Shown here one piece after another: positions 20,805 to 31,185 of a stretch of DNA of 64,000 bases. Positions within the stretch are counted from its first letter, which is position 1, and each line of letters begins with the position of its first letter. Made by a program: the position numbers and the translations under genes. Where the stretch lies: assembly GCA_902560685.1 (NCBI GenBank), contig CACEMT010000002.1:64861-128860 (forward strand), in the 5' to 3' direction. A model generated the notes under the pieces. That model was not told the origin of the DNA, made no database searches, and saw only the letters and a list, made by a program, of their open reading frames with translations. The stretch comes from an uncultured Pelagibacteraceae bacterium (GTDB taxonomy: Bacteria > Pseudomonadota > Alphaproteobacteria > Pelagibacterales > Pelagibacteraceae).

Positions 20805-22334
20805 ATGAACCTAATTAAGTCAACCGGTACATTTAGTTTCTTTACTTTAATTAGTAGATTAACAGGATATTTAAGAGATATATTGATCGCAATTTTCCTT
20901 GGCGCTGGACCTATTGCTGATGCTTTTTTTGTAGCTTTTAGATTCCCTAATACTTTTAGAAGATTATTTTCTGAAGGAACATTTAATGCAGCTTTTGTAC
21001 CAAGTTATTCCTCAGAATTAAATAAAGGTAAGAAAAGTGCAGAATCATTTGCAAACAATATTTTTAATATTCTTTTTTTATCTTTGCTTACAATTGTTTT
21101 TATAATTGAAATTTTTATGCCATTATTTGTGACATTAATTGCCCCAGGTTTTAAAGAAGATATAGAAAAGTTGGAAATTGCAATTAATCTTACTAGAATA
21201 ACTTTTCCATTTTTATTGTTTGTAAGTTTATCATCTTTTTTTTCTGCAATATTAAATTCTCATAACAAATTTGCTGCTGCTTCTGCAACACCAATTATTT
21301 TAAATATCATTTTAATTTTAGTTTTATTATTTGGAAAATATTTATCAGATCAACTTGTGTATTATCTGTCATATGCTGTTACTTTTGCTGGGCTAATTCA
21401 ATTAATTTTTTTAATTTTTTTTGTTAAAAAATATTTTATTCCAAAAATTTCTTTTAAATTTAAAAATAATAATAAAATAAAGATTTTTTTTAAAAAATTG
21501 TTTCCAAGTATTTTTTCTTCAGGTGTTACACAAATTAATATTTTAGTTGGTACAATAATTGCTTCTTTTCAAGCAAATGCTGTTTCTTACCTTTATTATG
21601 CAGATAGAATTTATCAAATAAATTTAGCTATTGCAGGAATTGCAATTGGTACTGTTTTGTTACCAAGTTTATCTAAGTATATAAATAGTAAAAATAATAC
21701 TAAAATAGATTTTATACAAAATAAATCTTTAGAATTGAGTTTATTTTTAAGTTTGCCTGCAGCAGCTGCATTATTAATAGCATCTGAGGAAATTACTTCT
21801 GCATTATTTGGATATGGATCATTTGATACAAATAGTGTTACAAATTCAGCTCAAGCATTATTTTATTTTGCACTTGGTCTACCTGCATTTGCAATAATTA
21901 AAGTTTTTTCAAGTTTTTTATTTGCAAGACATAATACAAAAACACCTTTTCATTTTTCAATACTTTCAGTTTTGCTAAATATTTTTATAAGTGTTTATTT
22001 TTTTAATAAAATTGGCTTTATTATAATACCAATCGCAACAACAATATCTTCATGGTTTAATACTTTACTGCTTTTATTTTATTTGCTGTCAAAAAATTAT
22101 TTTTCTTTTTATAAAAATTTTCTAATTAAATTTTTAAATATATTCCTTGTAAGTTCGTTTTCTTCTTTTATTTTTTATAAATTGATTGAAAATTTTAACG
22201 AATATTTGGCTTATGAAAGTGAATATAAATTATTAACCATTGTTTTGTTAGTAATTATTACTATTTTAATTTATATAATAACTTCAATATTCACTAAAGC
22301 TTTTAAAATTTCAGATATTAAATTAAAGTATTAA
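20805..22334 (+). CDS. murJ: Lipid II flippase MurJ
   Basis: 509 aa polytopic protein; SRLTGYLRDILIA, FRFPNTFRRLFSEGTFNAAFVP. Confidence 0.95.
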   Translation: MNLIKSTGTFSFFTLISRLTGYLRDILIAIFLGAGPIADAFFVAFRFPNTFRRLFSEGTFNAAFVPSYSSELNKGKKSAESFANNIFNILFLSLLTIVFIIEIFMPLFVTLIAPGFKEDIEKLEIAINLTRITFPFLLFVSLSSFFSAILNSHNKFAAASATPIILNIILILVLLFGKYLSDQLVYYLSYAVTFAGLIQLIFLIFFVKKYFIPKISFKFKNNNKIKIFFKKLFPSIFSSGVTQINILVGTIIASFQANAVSYLYYADRIYQINLAIAGIAIGTVLLPSLSKYINSKNNTKIDFIQNKSLELSLFLSLPAAAALLIASEEITSALFGYGSFDTNSVTNSAQALFYFALGLPAFAIIKVFSSFLFARHNTKTPFHFSILSVLLNIFISVYFFNKIGFIIIPIATTISSWFNTLLLLFYLLSKNYFSFYKNFLIKFLNIFLVSSFSSFIFYKLIENFNEYLAYESEYKLLTIVLLVIITILIYIITSIFTKAFKISDIKLKY

Positions 22335-22336
22335 TA

Positions 22337-23338
22337 ATGAAAAAAAAAATTTTTTCTGGAGTTCAACCTACTGGAAATTTACATTTAGGAAATTATTTAG
22401 GAGCAATCAAAAATTTTGTTGCACTGCAAAATGAAAAAGATAATGAATGTGTTTATTGTGTTGTAGATTTGCATGCAATTACTGTTAAACAAGACCCAAA
22501 AATTTTAAAAGATAATATAAGAGAAACAACAGCTGCTTTCCTTGCTAGTGGATTAGATTATAAAAAAAGTATTATTTTTAATCAGTCCTTGGTGCCAGCA
22601 CATTCTGAAGGCTCGTGGATTTTAGGATGTATTGCAAGAATGGGGTGGTTAAATCGAATGACACAATTTAAAGAAAAAGCTGGTAAAGACAAAGAAAAGG
22701 CGAGCGTAGGCCTTTACATATATCCAATACTTATGGCTGCTGATATTTTGTTATATGATTCAACGCATGTCCCAGTTGGAGAAGATCAAAAACAACATTT
22801 AGAACTATCTAGAGATATTGCTCAAAAATTTAATTTAGACTTTAAATCCCCTGATTTTCTTAAAGCACCAGAACCATTAATACAAAAAAATTTTGCAAGA
22901 ATTATGAGCTTAAAAGATGGAACAAAAAAAATGAGTAAATCTAATCCTTCAGATTTTAGTAGAATTAATTTAACAGATAAAAAAGATGAGATAGTGAATA
23001 AAATAAAAAAAGCTAAAACTGATAATTTAGCTTTGCCTTCAGATGATAAAAAATTAAGTGAAAGGCCAGAAGTTGAGAATCTTTTAGGGATTTATTCAAG
23101 TTTAAATAATCAAACACTTCAAAATTCAATAAATGAATTTAGTGGAAAAAATTTTTCTGAATTTAAAAATAAACTTTCTGATCTTGTTGTAGAAAAAATT
23201 TCCCCAATATCTAACGAAATAAATAAATTAAAAAAGGATAATAACTTTATAGATAAGATTTTAAAAGATGGAGCTGAAAAAGCTGATAAAATTACTTCAA
23301 AAAAAGTTAATGAAATGAAAAAAATCATAGGTTTTTAA
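22337..23338 (+). CDS. trpS: Tryptophanyl-tRNA synthetase
   Basis: FSGVQPTGNLHLGNYLGAIKN and KMSKS. Confidence 0.98.
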   Translation: MKKKIFSGVQPTGNLHLGNYLGAIKNFVALQNEKDNECVYCVVDLHAITVKQDPKILKDNIRETTAAFLASGLDYKKSIIFNQSLVPAHSEGSWILGCIARMGWLNRMTQFKEKAGKDKEKASVGLYIYPILMAADILLYDSTHVPVGEDQKQHLELSRDIAQKFNLDFKSPDFLKAPEPLIQKNFARIMSLKDGTKKMSKSNPSDFSRINLTDKKDEIVNKIKKAKTDNLALPSDDKKLSERPEVENLLGIYSSLNNQTLQNSINEFSGKNFSEFKNKLSDLVVEKISPISNEINKLKKDNNFIDKILKDGAEKADKITSKKVNEMKKIIGF

Positions 23339-23382
23339 TTTTAAACCCTTTATTTTTTTATTATAATAATTATATAAGAATT

Positions 23383-23925
23383 ATGTTTGTACAAACTCAA
23401 AATACTCCTAATCCGAACTCTTTAAAGTTCCTACCAGGAAAGAAAGTATCTAATGATAAACCAATAGAAATAACTGATAAAACTAAAAGTAATAATGAAT
23501 TAATAAGAAATATTTTATCCATAAATGGTGTGACTGGTATTTTTTTATCAGATGATTTTCTATCAGTTAATAAGCAGGAGAAAATAGAATGGGAAGATTT
23601 AAAACATATAATAATATCTTTTATTAATGACTATTATTCTAATGGTAATGAAATTGTAATTGATAAAAAAACCATAAGTTCTTCGAAATTAAATTTATCA
23701 GATGTAGAGAAAAAAATTATTGATGTATTAGAAAAAAAAGTAAGACCAGCAGTGGCAAGAGATGGTGGAGATATAAAGTTTAAAGAATTTAAAGATGGAG
23801 TTGTGACAGTTAGTTTACAAGGAAGTTGTTCAGGCTGTCCAAGCTCAACAATGACCTTAAAACAAGGTGTTCAAAATTTACTATGCCATTATATTCCCGA
23901 AATTAAAGAAGTAATAGCTATCTGA
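23383..23925 (+). CDS. NifU/NfuA-type Fe-S scaffold protein
   Basis: N-terminal Nfu domain (TQNTPNPNSLKFLPG) and C-terminal GSCSGCPSSTMTLKQGVQNLL. Confidence 0.93.
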   Translation: MFVQTQNTPNPNSLKFLPGKKVSNDKPIEITDKTKSNNELIRNILSINGVTGIFLSDDFLSVNKQEKIEWEDLKHIIISFINDYYSNGNEIVIDKKTISSSKLNLSDVEKKIIDVLEKKVRPAVARDGGDIKFKEFKDGVVTVSLQGSCSGCPSSTMTLKQGVQNLLCHYIPEIKEVIAI

Positions 23926-23956
23926 AAATATTAGAGAATCAACTATAATAAGTTAA

Positions 23957-25084
23957 ATGAAAAAATTTAATCAATTAACATTTTCTAAAGTTAAAAAATC
24001 CCTTCAAGAAAGAAGATATAAAATTTCAAAAAAAAATAAAATTATTTCTGGAAGTTTTTCTAGTTTTTATTACTTGTCATTAGCCAGTATTTTTTTGGTA
24101 TCCTTTTTTTATTTAATACCTGTCGCATTCAATTTTTATAAAACAAATTTTAAAGATAATAAAATTGTAGTTAATTCTTCAAATAAAAATTTTAATAAAG
24201 TTTTAGAAGGCAAAGAAATTGAAACTATAGATGAAGGAACCGAAACAGCAGATTTTAAAAATTTATACTATGATGTTTTTGACATGGATATTAACGAAAA
24301 AGATACAGTTAGACTAAGTGCATCCACTATTGATCAATTGTTTAAAGATGAGAATTATAACTTAAAAGACATAAGAAAAAATAAATTAGTAAAGCCAATA
24401 AATATTGATCTTCTTCCAGCAGAGATTAAATCAATAGAAAATACGCGAGCAAGAAAAGAACTATTTATTCAAATAATCTTACCTTTAATTTTAGAGGAAA
24501 ATAAAAAAATAAGATTAGAGAGAAAAACATTATTTTCAATTTTAAATAAAAATAACAATAGTGAAGAAGAAAAAAATTGGTTGAAAAGTAAATTTAAACA
24601 ATATGGAGTAAGAAATAGAGATCTGGCAACCTTAAAAATAAGAATGGACGAAGTGCCAGTTTCATTAGCAATTGCCCAAGCAGCAAAGGAAACTGGATGG
24701 GGAACTTCTAGATTTGCTCAAGAAGGAAATGCATTGTTTGGTCAATGGACTTATAGTGGAGATGGAATTAAACCAGCCGGATCGGATTCTGAAGATACTC
24801 ATAAAGTTATGAAGTTTAAGATTCTAAAAGCTTCAGTTAGAGCTTATCAAAGAAACTTAAATACTCATAAAAGTTATAGAGAATTTCGAAAAGTTAGAGC
24901 AATTCAAAGAGATGTTTTTGGAACATTAAACAGTATTGAGCTCGTGAATTATTTAGACAAATATGCCGAAACTGGAAAAGAATATATTAAAATTTTAAAA
25001 AAAATTATAGAACAAAATAAATTAAAAGATTTTGATGATGCTAAAATCTTACCTAGCAGTATAAAGGAAAAAAGTTTAATTTAA
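23957..25084 (+). CDS. Bax-like glucosaminidase-domain protein
   Basis: MDEVPVSLAIAQAAKETGWGTSRFAQEGNALFGQWTY glucosaminidase motif; N-terminal TM. Confidence 0.85.
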   Translation: MKKFNQLTFSKVKKSLQERRYKISKKNKIISGSFSSFYYLSLASIFLVSFFYLIPVAFNFYKTNFKDNKIVVNSSNKNFNKVLEGKEIETIDEGTETADFKNLYYDVFDMDINEKDTVRLSASTIDQLFKDENYNLKDIRKNKLVKPINIDLLPAEIKSIENTRARKELFIQIILPLILEENKKIRLERKTLFSILNKNNNSEEEKNWLKSKFKQYGVRNRDLATLKIRMDEVPVSLAIAQAAKETGWGTSRFAQEGNALFGQWTYSGDGIKPAGSDSEDTHKVMKFKILKASVRAYQRNLNTHKSYREFRKVRAIQRDVFGTLNSIELVNYLDKYAETGKEYIKILKKIIEQNKLKDFDDAKILPSSIKEKSLI

Positions 25085-26139
25085 TTTTGTTTTATAGAAA
25101 ATTGCATTCCAAGCCATCTCCAACCAATATCATCATTTAAAGAGCAGTTAATTCTACCTCTTCTAAAATTAAATTTATCTCTAAATTTAATATAAAGCTT
25201 ATTATCTATTAATTCTGTTTCTGATTTATCCCATCCTTTTCCTTCATCAGAAAAACAATTTATTTTTTCTAAATTTTTTTGATCTTTAAAAAATTCTATA
25301 ATTGTTTCAGGTGGATTATTATTTTGAAATATTAATTTGTCTTCTGGTAAAATTTTTTTATACTCTAATGGGTATAAGTCCAACAAAAAATTAAATCTTT
25401 CTAAATCTCCATATTTTTCATTAATAGGAAATCTAGGTAATTCATATTTATCTTTATTCAAATCAATTACCCCAGAATTTTGTCCAAAGCCATACTTGAA
25501 TTTACTAGAAATATATTTTTTTTGTTCTAAGCTGAATTCTCCAAAGGGGTAGGAAAAAAATATGGGATTATAACCAATATTATTATTAAAAATCCTAATT
25601 GATGTATCAATATCTTTTTTAAATTCATTAAAACTATATTCAACTAGATATTCATGAGAATGAGAATGATTTCCTATAAAAGCAAAATTTTCCTTCTCAA
25701 TCTCCTTTATCTGCTCCCATGTCATGTATCCATATTTGCCAACTGGTTGAGTTGAGACAAATAATATGAATGGAATTTTTTCTTTTTTTAATATGGGCCA
25801 AGCATTTTCATAAAATGAACTAAAAGCATCATCAATAGTTAGTAAAATTTGTTTTCTTTCTTTTTTAAAATTAAAATTTTTATCAAAATTTGAGGGTATA
25901 ACAAAATTAATTTTTTTATTATTAATTTGTTCGATTTGTTTTTTAAATATATCAATTTTAATATTTGTTGAAGGATATTGATTTTCATTAAAACGATGAT
26001 ACATTAATGAAACTATTCCCATATCGCTTGAATAGTATTTGTTATTATCGGCATTAACACTATATATTGAGATGAGATAAAAAAATATGAACAACTTAAT
26101 AATAGATGCAGCAAACGACAAAATTTTTTTTAAAATCAT
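25081..26139 (-). CDS. Polysaccharide deacetylase family protein
   Basis: SLMYHRF, LLTIDDAFSSFYENAWPIL, IGNHSHSHEY (NodB fold); start uncertain (ATG 26139 or TTG 26094), overlaps tsaB either way. Confidence 0.82.
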   Translation of the reverse strand: MILKKILSFAASIIKLFIFFYLISIYSVNADNNKYYSSDMGIVSLMYHRFNENQYPSTNIKIDIFKKQIEQINNKKINFVIPSNFDKNFNFKKERKQILLTIDDAFSSFYENAWPILKKEKIPFILFVSTQPVGKYGYMTWEQIKEIEKENFAFIGNHSHSHEYLVEYSFNEFKKDIDTSIRIFNNNIGYNPIFFSYPFGEFSLEQKKYISSKFKYGFGQNSGVIDLNKDKYELPRFPINEKYGDLERFNFLLDLYPLEYKKILPEDKLIFQNNNPPETIIEFFKDQKNLEKINCFSDEGKGWDKSETELIDNKLYIKFRDKFNFRRGRINCSLNDDIGWRWLGMQFSIKQN

Positions 26140-26458
26140 AGCTGATAAGAAATCATACACTAGTGAGATTGTTAACAATAGAGAAAATTTTGATAAACTT
26201 ACGTTGTTGATAGTTAAATTTTTAGAAAATAATCATTTAAATATTAATAAAATAAATAATATTTTTGTAAATCAAGGCCCTGGAAAATTTTCAGGCATAA
26301 GAGCATCATTGGCTACCGCTAAAGCCTTAAGCTTTGTGAATAAAATAGACTTATATGGCTTCAATTCTGATCAAATAATTAATAAAAATTATACAAAAGT
26401 TATTGATTTATTTAATAAAGGCCTGCTAAATAAAAATTTGATAAAACCCCAATATTAG
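26087..26458 (+). CDS. tsaB: TsaB-like protein, unusually short
   Basis: NNLIIDAANDKIF, VNQGPGKFSGIRASLATAKALSFVNKIDLYGFNS; tail ..NLIKPQY resembles the TsaB C-terminus. Confidence 0.8.
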   Translation: MNNLIIDAANDKIFFKIIADKKSYTSEIVNNRENFDKLTLLIVKFLENNHLNINKINNIFVNQGPGKFSGIRASLATAKALSFVNKIDLYGFNSDQIINKNYTKVIDLFNKGLLNKNLIKPQY

Positions 26459-26472
26459 AGTTAATATAAATT

Positions 26473-26883
26473 ATGTCAGAAACTATTGAACAAAAATGTA
26501 TTGCTAAAGGAGTTAAGCTAACCGATCAAAGAAGAATTATTGCAAAAGTAATGTCTGAAGCACAGGATCATCCTGATGTAAATGAATTATATATTAGGGT
26601 TTCTCAATTAGATTCTAAAATTAGTATTGCAACTGTTTACAGAACTGTAAAACTTTTTGAAGAGGCAGGAATTATAACAAAGCATGATTTTAAAGGTGGT
26701 AAAGCAAGATATGAAGAGGTAAACGAAGGACATCACGATCATCTTATAGATGTTAATAGTGGAGAGATAATTGAATTCGTAGATGATGAAATAGAAAAAT
26801 TACAAAAAAAAGTCGCTGAAAAATATGGCTATGATTTAGTTGATCATAAGCTTGAGCTTTATGGAATAAAAAAAAAATCATAG
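26473..26883 (+). CDS. fur: Fur-family transcriptional regulator (Fur/Mur)
   Basis: LTDQRRIIAKVMSEAQDHPDVNELY...ISIATVYRTVKLFEEAGII; HHDHLI; upstream of miaB. Confidence 0.93.
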   Translation: MSETIEQKCIAKGVKLTDQRRIIAKVMSEAQDHPDVNELYIRVSQLDSKISIATVYRTVKLFEEAGIITKHDFKGGKARYEEVNEGHHDHLIDVNSGEIIEFVDDEIEKLQKKVAEKYGYDLVDHKLELYGIKKKS

Positions 26884-26886
26884 TTA

Positions 26887-28221
26887 ATGCAAAAAAAAAT
26901 ATTTATTAAAACATTTGGTTGTCAAATGAATGAGTATGATTCTAATAGAATTTATGATTCTGTTAAAAGAATTGGATTTATAAAGAGTAAAGATCTAGAT
27001 AATTTAGATTGCTATGTAATCAATACTTGCCACATTAGAGATAAGGCAAAAGAAAAGGTTTATCATGAAATAGGTAGAGTTAAAAAAAAATACAATAAAA
27101 AAAATAAACCAATTGTTGTAATTGCAGGATGTGTGGCTCAAGCAGAAAATCAAGAAATGATAAATAGAGAGCCTTACATAGATATAGTTATTGGTCCTCA
27201 ATCATACCATAAGATAAATGAAAAATTAATAAATTTTGTTAAAGATAAAAAAATTGAAGAAACAGAATTTGATACAGTCTCAAAGTTTAATTATTTTGAT
27301 AATATTGCAAATAAAAATAGCAAAATTTCTTCCTTTTTAACAATCCAAGAAGGATGTGATAAATTTTGTAGTTTTTGTGTTGTACCTTATACAAGAGGAC
27401 CAGAATACTCTAGGCCATTTGACAAAATTATCTCAGAGGCTGAAGAATTAATTAAAAATGGAGCAAAAGAAATAATTTTGCTAGGTCAAAATGTTAATGC
27501 CTATTCTTACAAGAAAAAAATAAAAGAGTATCGGATTTCAGATATAATTAACAAACTAGAAAATTATAGTGAATTAAAAAGAATAAGATATACAACATCT
27601 CATCCAAGAGATATGACAGATGATTTGATCGAATGTTATTCAACAAGTAAAAAGTTAATGCCATTTGTTCATCTACCTATTCAAAGTGGATCAAACAAAA
27701 TACTTAAATTAATGAATAGAAAACACACTGTTGAACAATATGTTGAAATCTATGAGAAACTAAAAAAAATTAATCCTGATATTGAATTTTCAAGCGATTT
27801 TATTATTTCATATCCTGGGGAAACCGATAAAGATTTTAATGAAACAGTAAATTTAATAAAAAAAATTAAGTTTATTAATTCATATTCATTTATATTTAGT
27901 CCAAGACCTGGAACTAAAGCATCCAATTTGAAACTAATTGATAAAGAAATTGCAAAAGAAAGATTAATAAAAACTCAGGAATATTTATTTAAATTTCAGC
28001 TCAATATGAATAAATCATTTATTAATAAATCTATTGATGTTCTTGTAGAAAATAAAATAGAAGGACAAAGTAAGTTGTTTGGAAGAAATCAATATATGAA
28101 TTCAGTAATTTTTGAAGGAAATTCAGATTTAATTGGAAAAAATAGAAATATTAAAATAGAAAAGGTCAACCAAAATAGCTTATTTGGTAAAATTGAAAAA
28201 AATAATATGAAAGCAGCATAA
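26887..28221 (+). CDS. miaB: tRNA-2-methylthio-N6-dimethylallyladenosine synthase
   Basis: IKTFGCQMNEYDSNR, EGCDKFCSFCVVPYTRG radical-SAM CxxxCxxC. Confidence 0.97.
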   Translation: MQKKIFIKTFGCQMNEYDSNRIYDSVKRIGFIKSKDLDNLDCYVINTCHIRDKAKEKVYHEIGRVKKKYNKKNKPIVVIAGCVAQAENQEMINREPYIDIVIGPQSYHKINEKLINFVKDKKIEETEFDTVSKFNYFDNIANKNSKISSFLTIQEGCDKFCSFCVVPYTRGPEYSRPFDKIISEAEELIKNGAKEIILLGQNVNAYSYKKKIKEYRISDIINKLENYSELKRIRYTTSHPRDMTDDLIECYSTSKKLMPFVHLPIQSGSNKILKLMNRKHTVEQYVEIYEKLKKINPDIEFSSDFIISYPGETDKDFNETVNLIKKIKFINSYSFIFSPRPGTKASNLKLIDKEIAKERLIKTQEYLFKFQLNMNKSFINKSIDVLVENKIEGQSKLFGRNQYMNSVIFEGNSDLIGKNRNIKIEKVNQNSLFGKIEKNNMKAA

Positions 28222-29232
28222 TTGAAAAATATAGCTGAAAAAAAATTTAAATCAGAATTAAAATTTGTTTATTCTGAAAACGATGCATTAAGCATAATTT
28301 TTCAAAATAATGAAATTCTTCTAGGTGTTGTAGGTGAGTTTAATAATAATATTAAGCAATTAGAGGAAATTACTGATACAAATATATATACTAGAGGTAA
28401 TTCAATATTAGTTAAAAGTAGTGTAAAAAAAAATGAGTTAGTTAAAAATGCTATAAAATTTTTATCAGAACAATTTATCGAAAATGGTACTATTGAAAAA
28501 AAAGATATAATATCTTCAGTAAATAAATTTATGATTGATGAAAAAATAAATTCTTCAAAAAATATAGAGTATATAATTAAAACACCAAAAAAATCTGTAA
28601 TTCCAAGATCTGAGCAACAAAAAAAATATGTAAGAGCACTTAAAGAAAAGGAAATTATAATTTCTGCTGGACCAGCAGGAACAGGTAAAACATTTTTGGC
28701 AGTAGCAGTTGCTTTAACAATGCTTTTAGAAAAAAAAATTGAAAGAATAATTTTATCTAGGCCAGCAGTTGAAGCTGGAGAAAGATTAGGTTTTTTACCT
28801 GGCGATATGAGGGAAAAGGTAGATCCTTATCTAAGACCATTGTATGATTCTTTATATGATCTATTAGACTTTGAAAAGATTCAAAAAAAAATTGAGGTTG
28901 GTGACATAGAAATTGCACCATTAGCATTTATGAGAGGAAGAACATTAAAAAATTCTTTTGCAATTTTAGATGAAGCCCAGAATGCTACAGATACTCAAAT
29001 TAAAATGTTTTTAACAAGAATAGGTGAAAATTCAAAAATAGTAATAAATGGCGACCCTTCACAAATTGATTTACCAAACAAAAGTTTATCAGGTTTAAAT
29101 AGATCTAAGAAATTATTAGGACACCTAAAAGAGATCTCAGTTGTAGATTTTGATTATACTGATGTGGTTAGACATCCATTAGTTTCAAAAATTGTTAAAG
29201 CTTATTCAGACAAAAAACTGAATAATGATTAA
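28222..29232 (+). CDS. PhoH-like ATPase (TTG start)
   Basis: ISAGPAGTGKTFLAVAVAL, FAILDEAQNATDTQIKMFLTRIG. Confidence 0.95.
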   Translation: MKNIAEKKFKSELKFVYSENDALSIIFQNNEILLGVVGEFNNNIKQLEEITDTNIYTRGNSILVKSSVKKNELVKNAIKFLSEQFIENGTIEKKDIISSVNKFMIDEKINSSKNIEYIIKTPKKSVIPRSEQQKKYVRALKEKEIIISAGPAGTGKTFLAVAVALTMLLEKKIERIILSRPAVEAGERLGFLPGDMREKVDPYLRPLYDSLYDLLDFEKIQKKIEVGDIEIAPLAFMRGRTLKNSFAILDEAQNATDTQIKMFLTRIGENSKIVINGDPSQIDLPNKSLSGLNRSKKLLGHLKEISVVDFDYTDVVRHPLVSKIVKAYSDKKLNND

Positions 29233-29659
29233 AGCTAATGTAATTTTAGATTATTCTAAATGGAAAAATAAAATCAAAGATCCAGAGAATTACTTAGAAG
29301 AAAAACTTAAGAAATTATCTAAAAAACCTTATTTCAAAAAAAAAAAGCAAGAATTTTCCATACTTTTAACAAATAATAAAAAAATGAAAAATTTAAATTT
29401 TAAGTTTAGAAAAAAAAATAAACCAACAGACGTATTATCATTTCAATCAAATGATAATATATACATCGGAGATATAGCAATTAGTTATGAAATAGTGAAT
29501 AAAAGATCAAAGTTATCAAATTTTTTTATAGAATTTGATAAAATGTGGATACATGGATATTTCCATTTAATTGGGTATGATCATAAAAAATTAAAAGATT
29601 TTAAAAAAATGGCAAAAAAAGAAAATTTAATTTTAAATTATTTTCATAATTCAAATTGA
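29225..29659 (+). CDS. ybeY: Endoribonuclease YbeY
   Basis: NKPTDVLSFQ, GDIAISYE, HGYFHLIGYDHKK. Confidence 0.95.
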   Translation: MIKANVILDYSKWKNKIKDPENYLEEKLKKLSKKPYFKKKKQEFSILLTNNKKMKNLNFKFRKKNKPTDVLSFQSNDNIYIGDIAISYEIVNKRSKLSNFFIEFDKMWIHGYFHLIGYDHKKLKDFKKMAKKENLILNYFHNSN

Positions 29660-31185
29660 CATTATTATTAAAAAATAAAATATTTATTTACTTAATACCT
29701 TTAATTTTAGGTTTTGTTACTTCTTTTAGTCTTCCACCATATAGTTATTTTTTTATAAATTTTTTAACTTTTCCACTATTACTAATTTTTCTAATTTTAA
29801 ACTACAAAAAAGGAAAATGGTCATCATTTAAAATTGGTTGGATGTTTGGTTTTGGATATTTTATTTCCAATTTGTATTGGATAACAAACTCACTTAAATT
29901 TGAGGAAAATTTTAAACCTTTAATACCAATAGCATTAATTTTCATTCCTTTATTTTTAGGAATTTTTTATGGTCTAGTTACATTCGCTTGTTCTTTTTTT
30001 TCTTTAAAAAAAAAATTTTCTTCTATAATAATTTTTTCAATTTTTTTTTCTTTAATTGAATTTATTAGAAGTTTTGTTTTAGGAGGATTTCCTTGGAACC
30101 TTATTGTTTTTTCTTGGTCAGATTATTTGCCTTTTTTACAGGTTCTTTCATATATTGGGACTTATTCATTTAATTTGTTAAGTGTAACTATTTTTTTAAT
30201 ACCTACTATAATTTTATTCAATTACAGAAAAGGTATAAAAGCAATTTTTTTAATTTGCACTACATTTATTTTATTAATAAATTTTTTATATGGATCATTC
30301 ATTATTAAAAGTGATGATAAATTTATTCAAAATGATCTAAATTTTGCAGTAAAAATTGTTTCACCAAAAATTAGCATCAACAGATATTTTGAGGATGAAA
30401 GTCCTAAAAAAATAATTTCAGAACTAGTCGAATTAAGTCAGCCTAATAATTTAAAAAAAACAATTTTTATTTTCCCAGAAGGGGTACTTTCCAATGTATA
30501 TTTGGAAGATTTAAAAAATTATAGTTATATATTTTCAGAAAATTATTCCGAAAAACATAAAATTATTATGGGTATAAATAGTATTGAAGATGAAAAAGTA
30601 TTTAACTCCATGGTAGTTTTAGATAAAGATTTAAATATATTAACAAAATATAATAAAAATAAACTAGTTCCTTTTGGTGAGTTTTTGCCTTTCGAAAAAT
30701 TTTTTTTTAAATTCGGTTTAAAGAAAATTACTCAAGGCTATAGATCTTTTTCTAGTGATAATGAGAGAAAAATAATAAATATAAATAATTTAAATTTTGT
30801 TCCGTTAATTTGCTATGAAATAATATACTCAGGTAAAATTAATAAAACTGAAGAAAATTTCGATTTAATATTAAACATATCAGAAGATGGTTGGTTTGGT
30901 AATTCTGTTGGACCATACCAGCATTTCTCACACTCAATATTTAGATCTATAGAAGAAGGAAAGAATTTAGTTCGTTCAGCTAATAATGGTATTTCAGCAT
31001 TTATTAATCCTAAAGGACAAATAATAAATAAGATTAAATCAACTGAGAGGGGAGTTATTGAGGTAAAAAGTTTTGATCAAACAAAAAAAACTCCATTTAG
31101 TTCTTTTGGTAACAAGATCTTCTTTTATTTTTTATTATTTTATATTAGTTTGTTTTTTTTTTTAAAAAAAAAGGAGAATAGATGA
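29656..31185 (+). CDS. lnt: Apolipoprotein N-acyltransferase (TTG start overlapping ybeY TGA)
   Basis: Polytopic N-terminus; [27 protein letters not shown], nitrilase fold. Confidence 0.95.
   Translation: MTLLLKNKIFIYLIPLILGFVTSFSLPPYSYFFINFLTFPLLLIFLILNYKKGKWSSFKIGWMFGFGYFISNLYWITNSLKFEENFKPLIPIALIFIPLFLGIFYGLVTFACSFFSLKKKFSSIIIFSIFFSLIEFIRSFVLGGFPWNLIVFSWSDYLPFLQVLSYIGTYSFNLLSVTIFLIPTIILFNYRKGIKAIFLICTTFILLINFLYGSFIIKSDDKFIQNDLNFAVKIVSPKISINRYFEDESPKKIISELVELSQPNNLKKTIFIFPEGVLSNVYLEDLKNYSYIFSENYSEKHKIIMGINSIEDEKVFNSMVVLDKDLNILTKYNKNKLVPFGEFLPFEKFFFKFGLKKITQGYRSFSSDNERKIININNLNFVPLICYEIIYSGKINKTEENFDLILNISEDGWFGNSVGPYQHFSHSIFRSIEEGKNLVRSANNGISAFINPKGQIINKIKSTERGVIEVKSFDQTKKTPFSSFGNKIFFYFLLFYISLFFFLKKKENR

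Noticed and set aside
26087-26458. Short tsaB as a frameshifted pseudogene
   Set aside because: The frame ends with a TsaB-like C-terminal tail and the next gene follows 14 nt later, leaving no room for a decayed second lobe.
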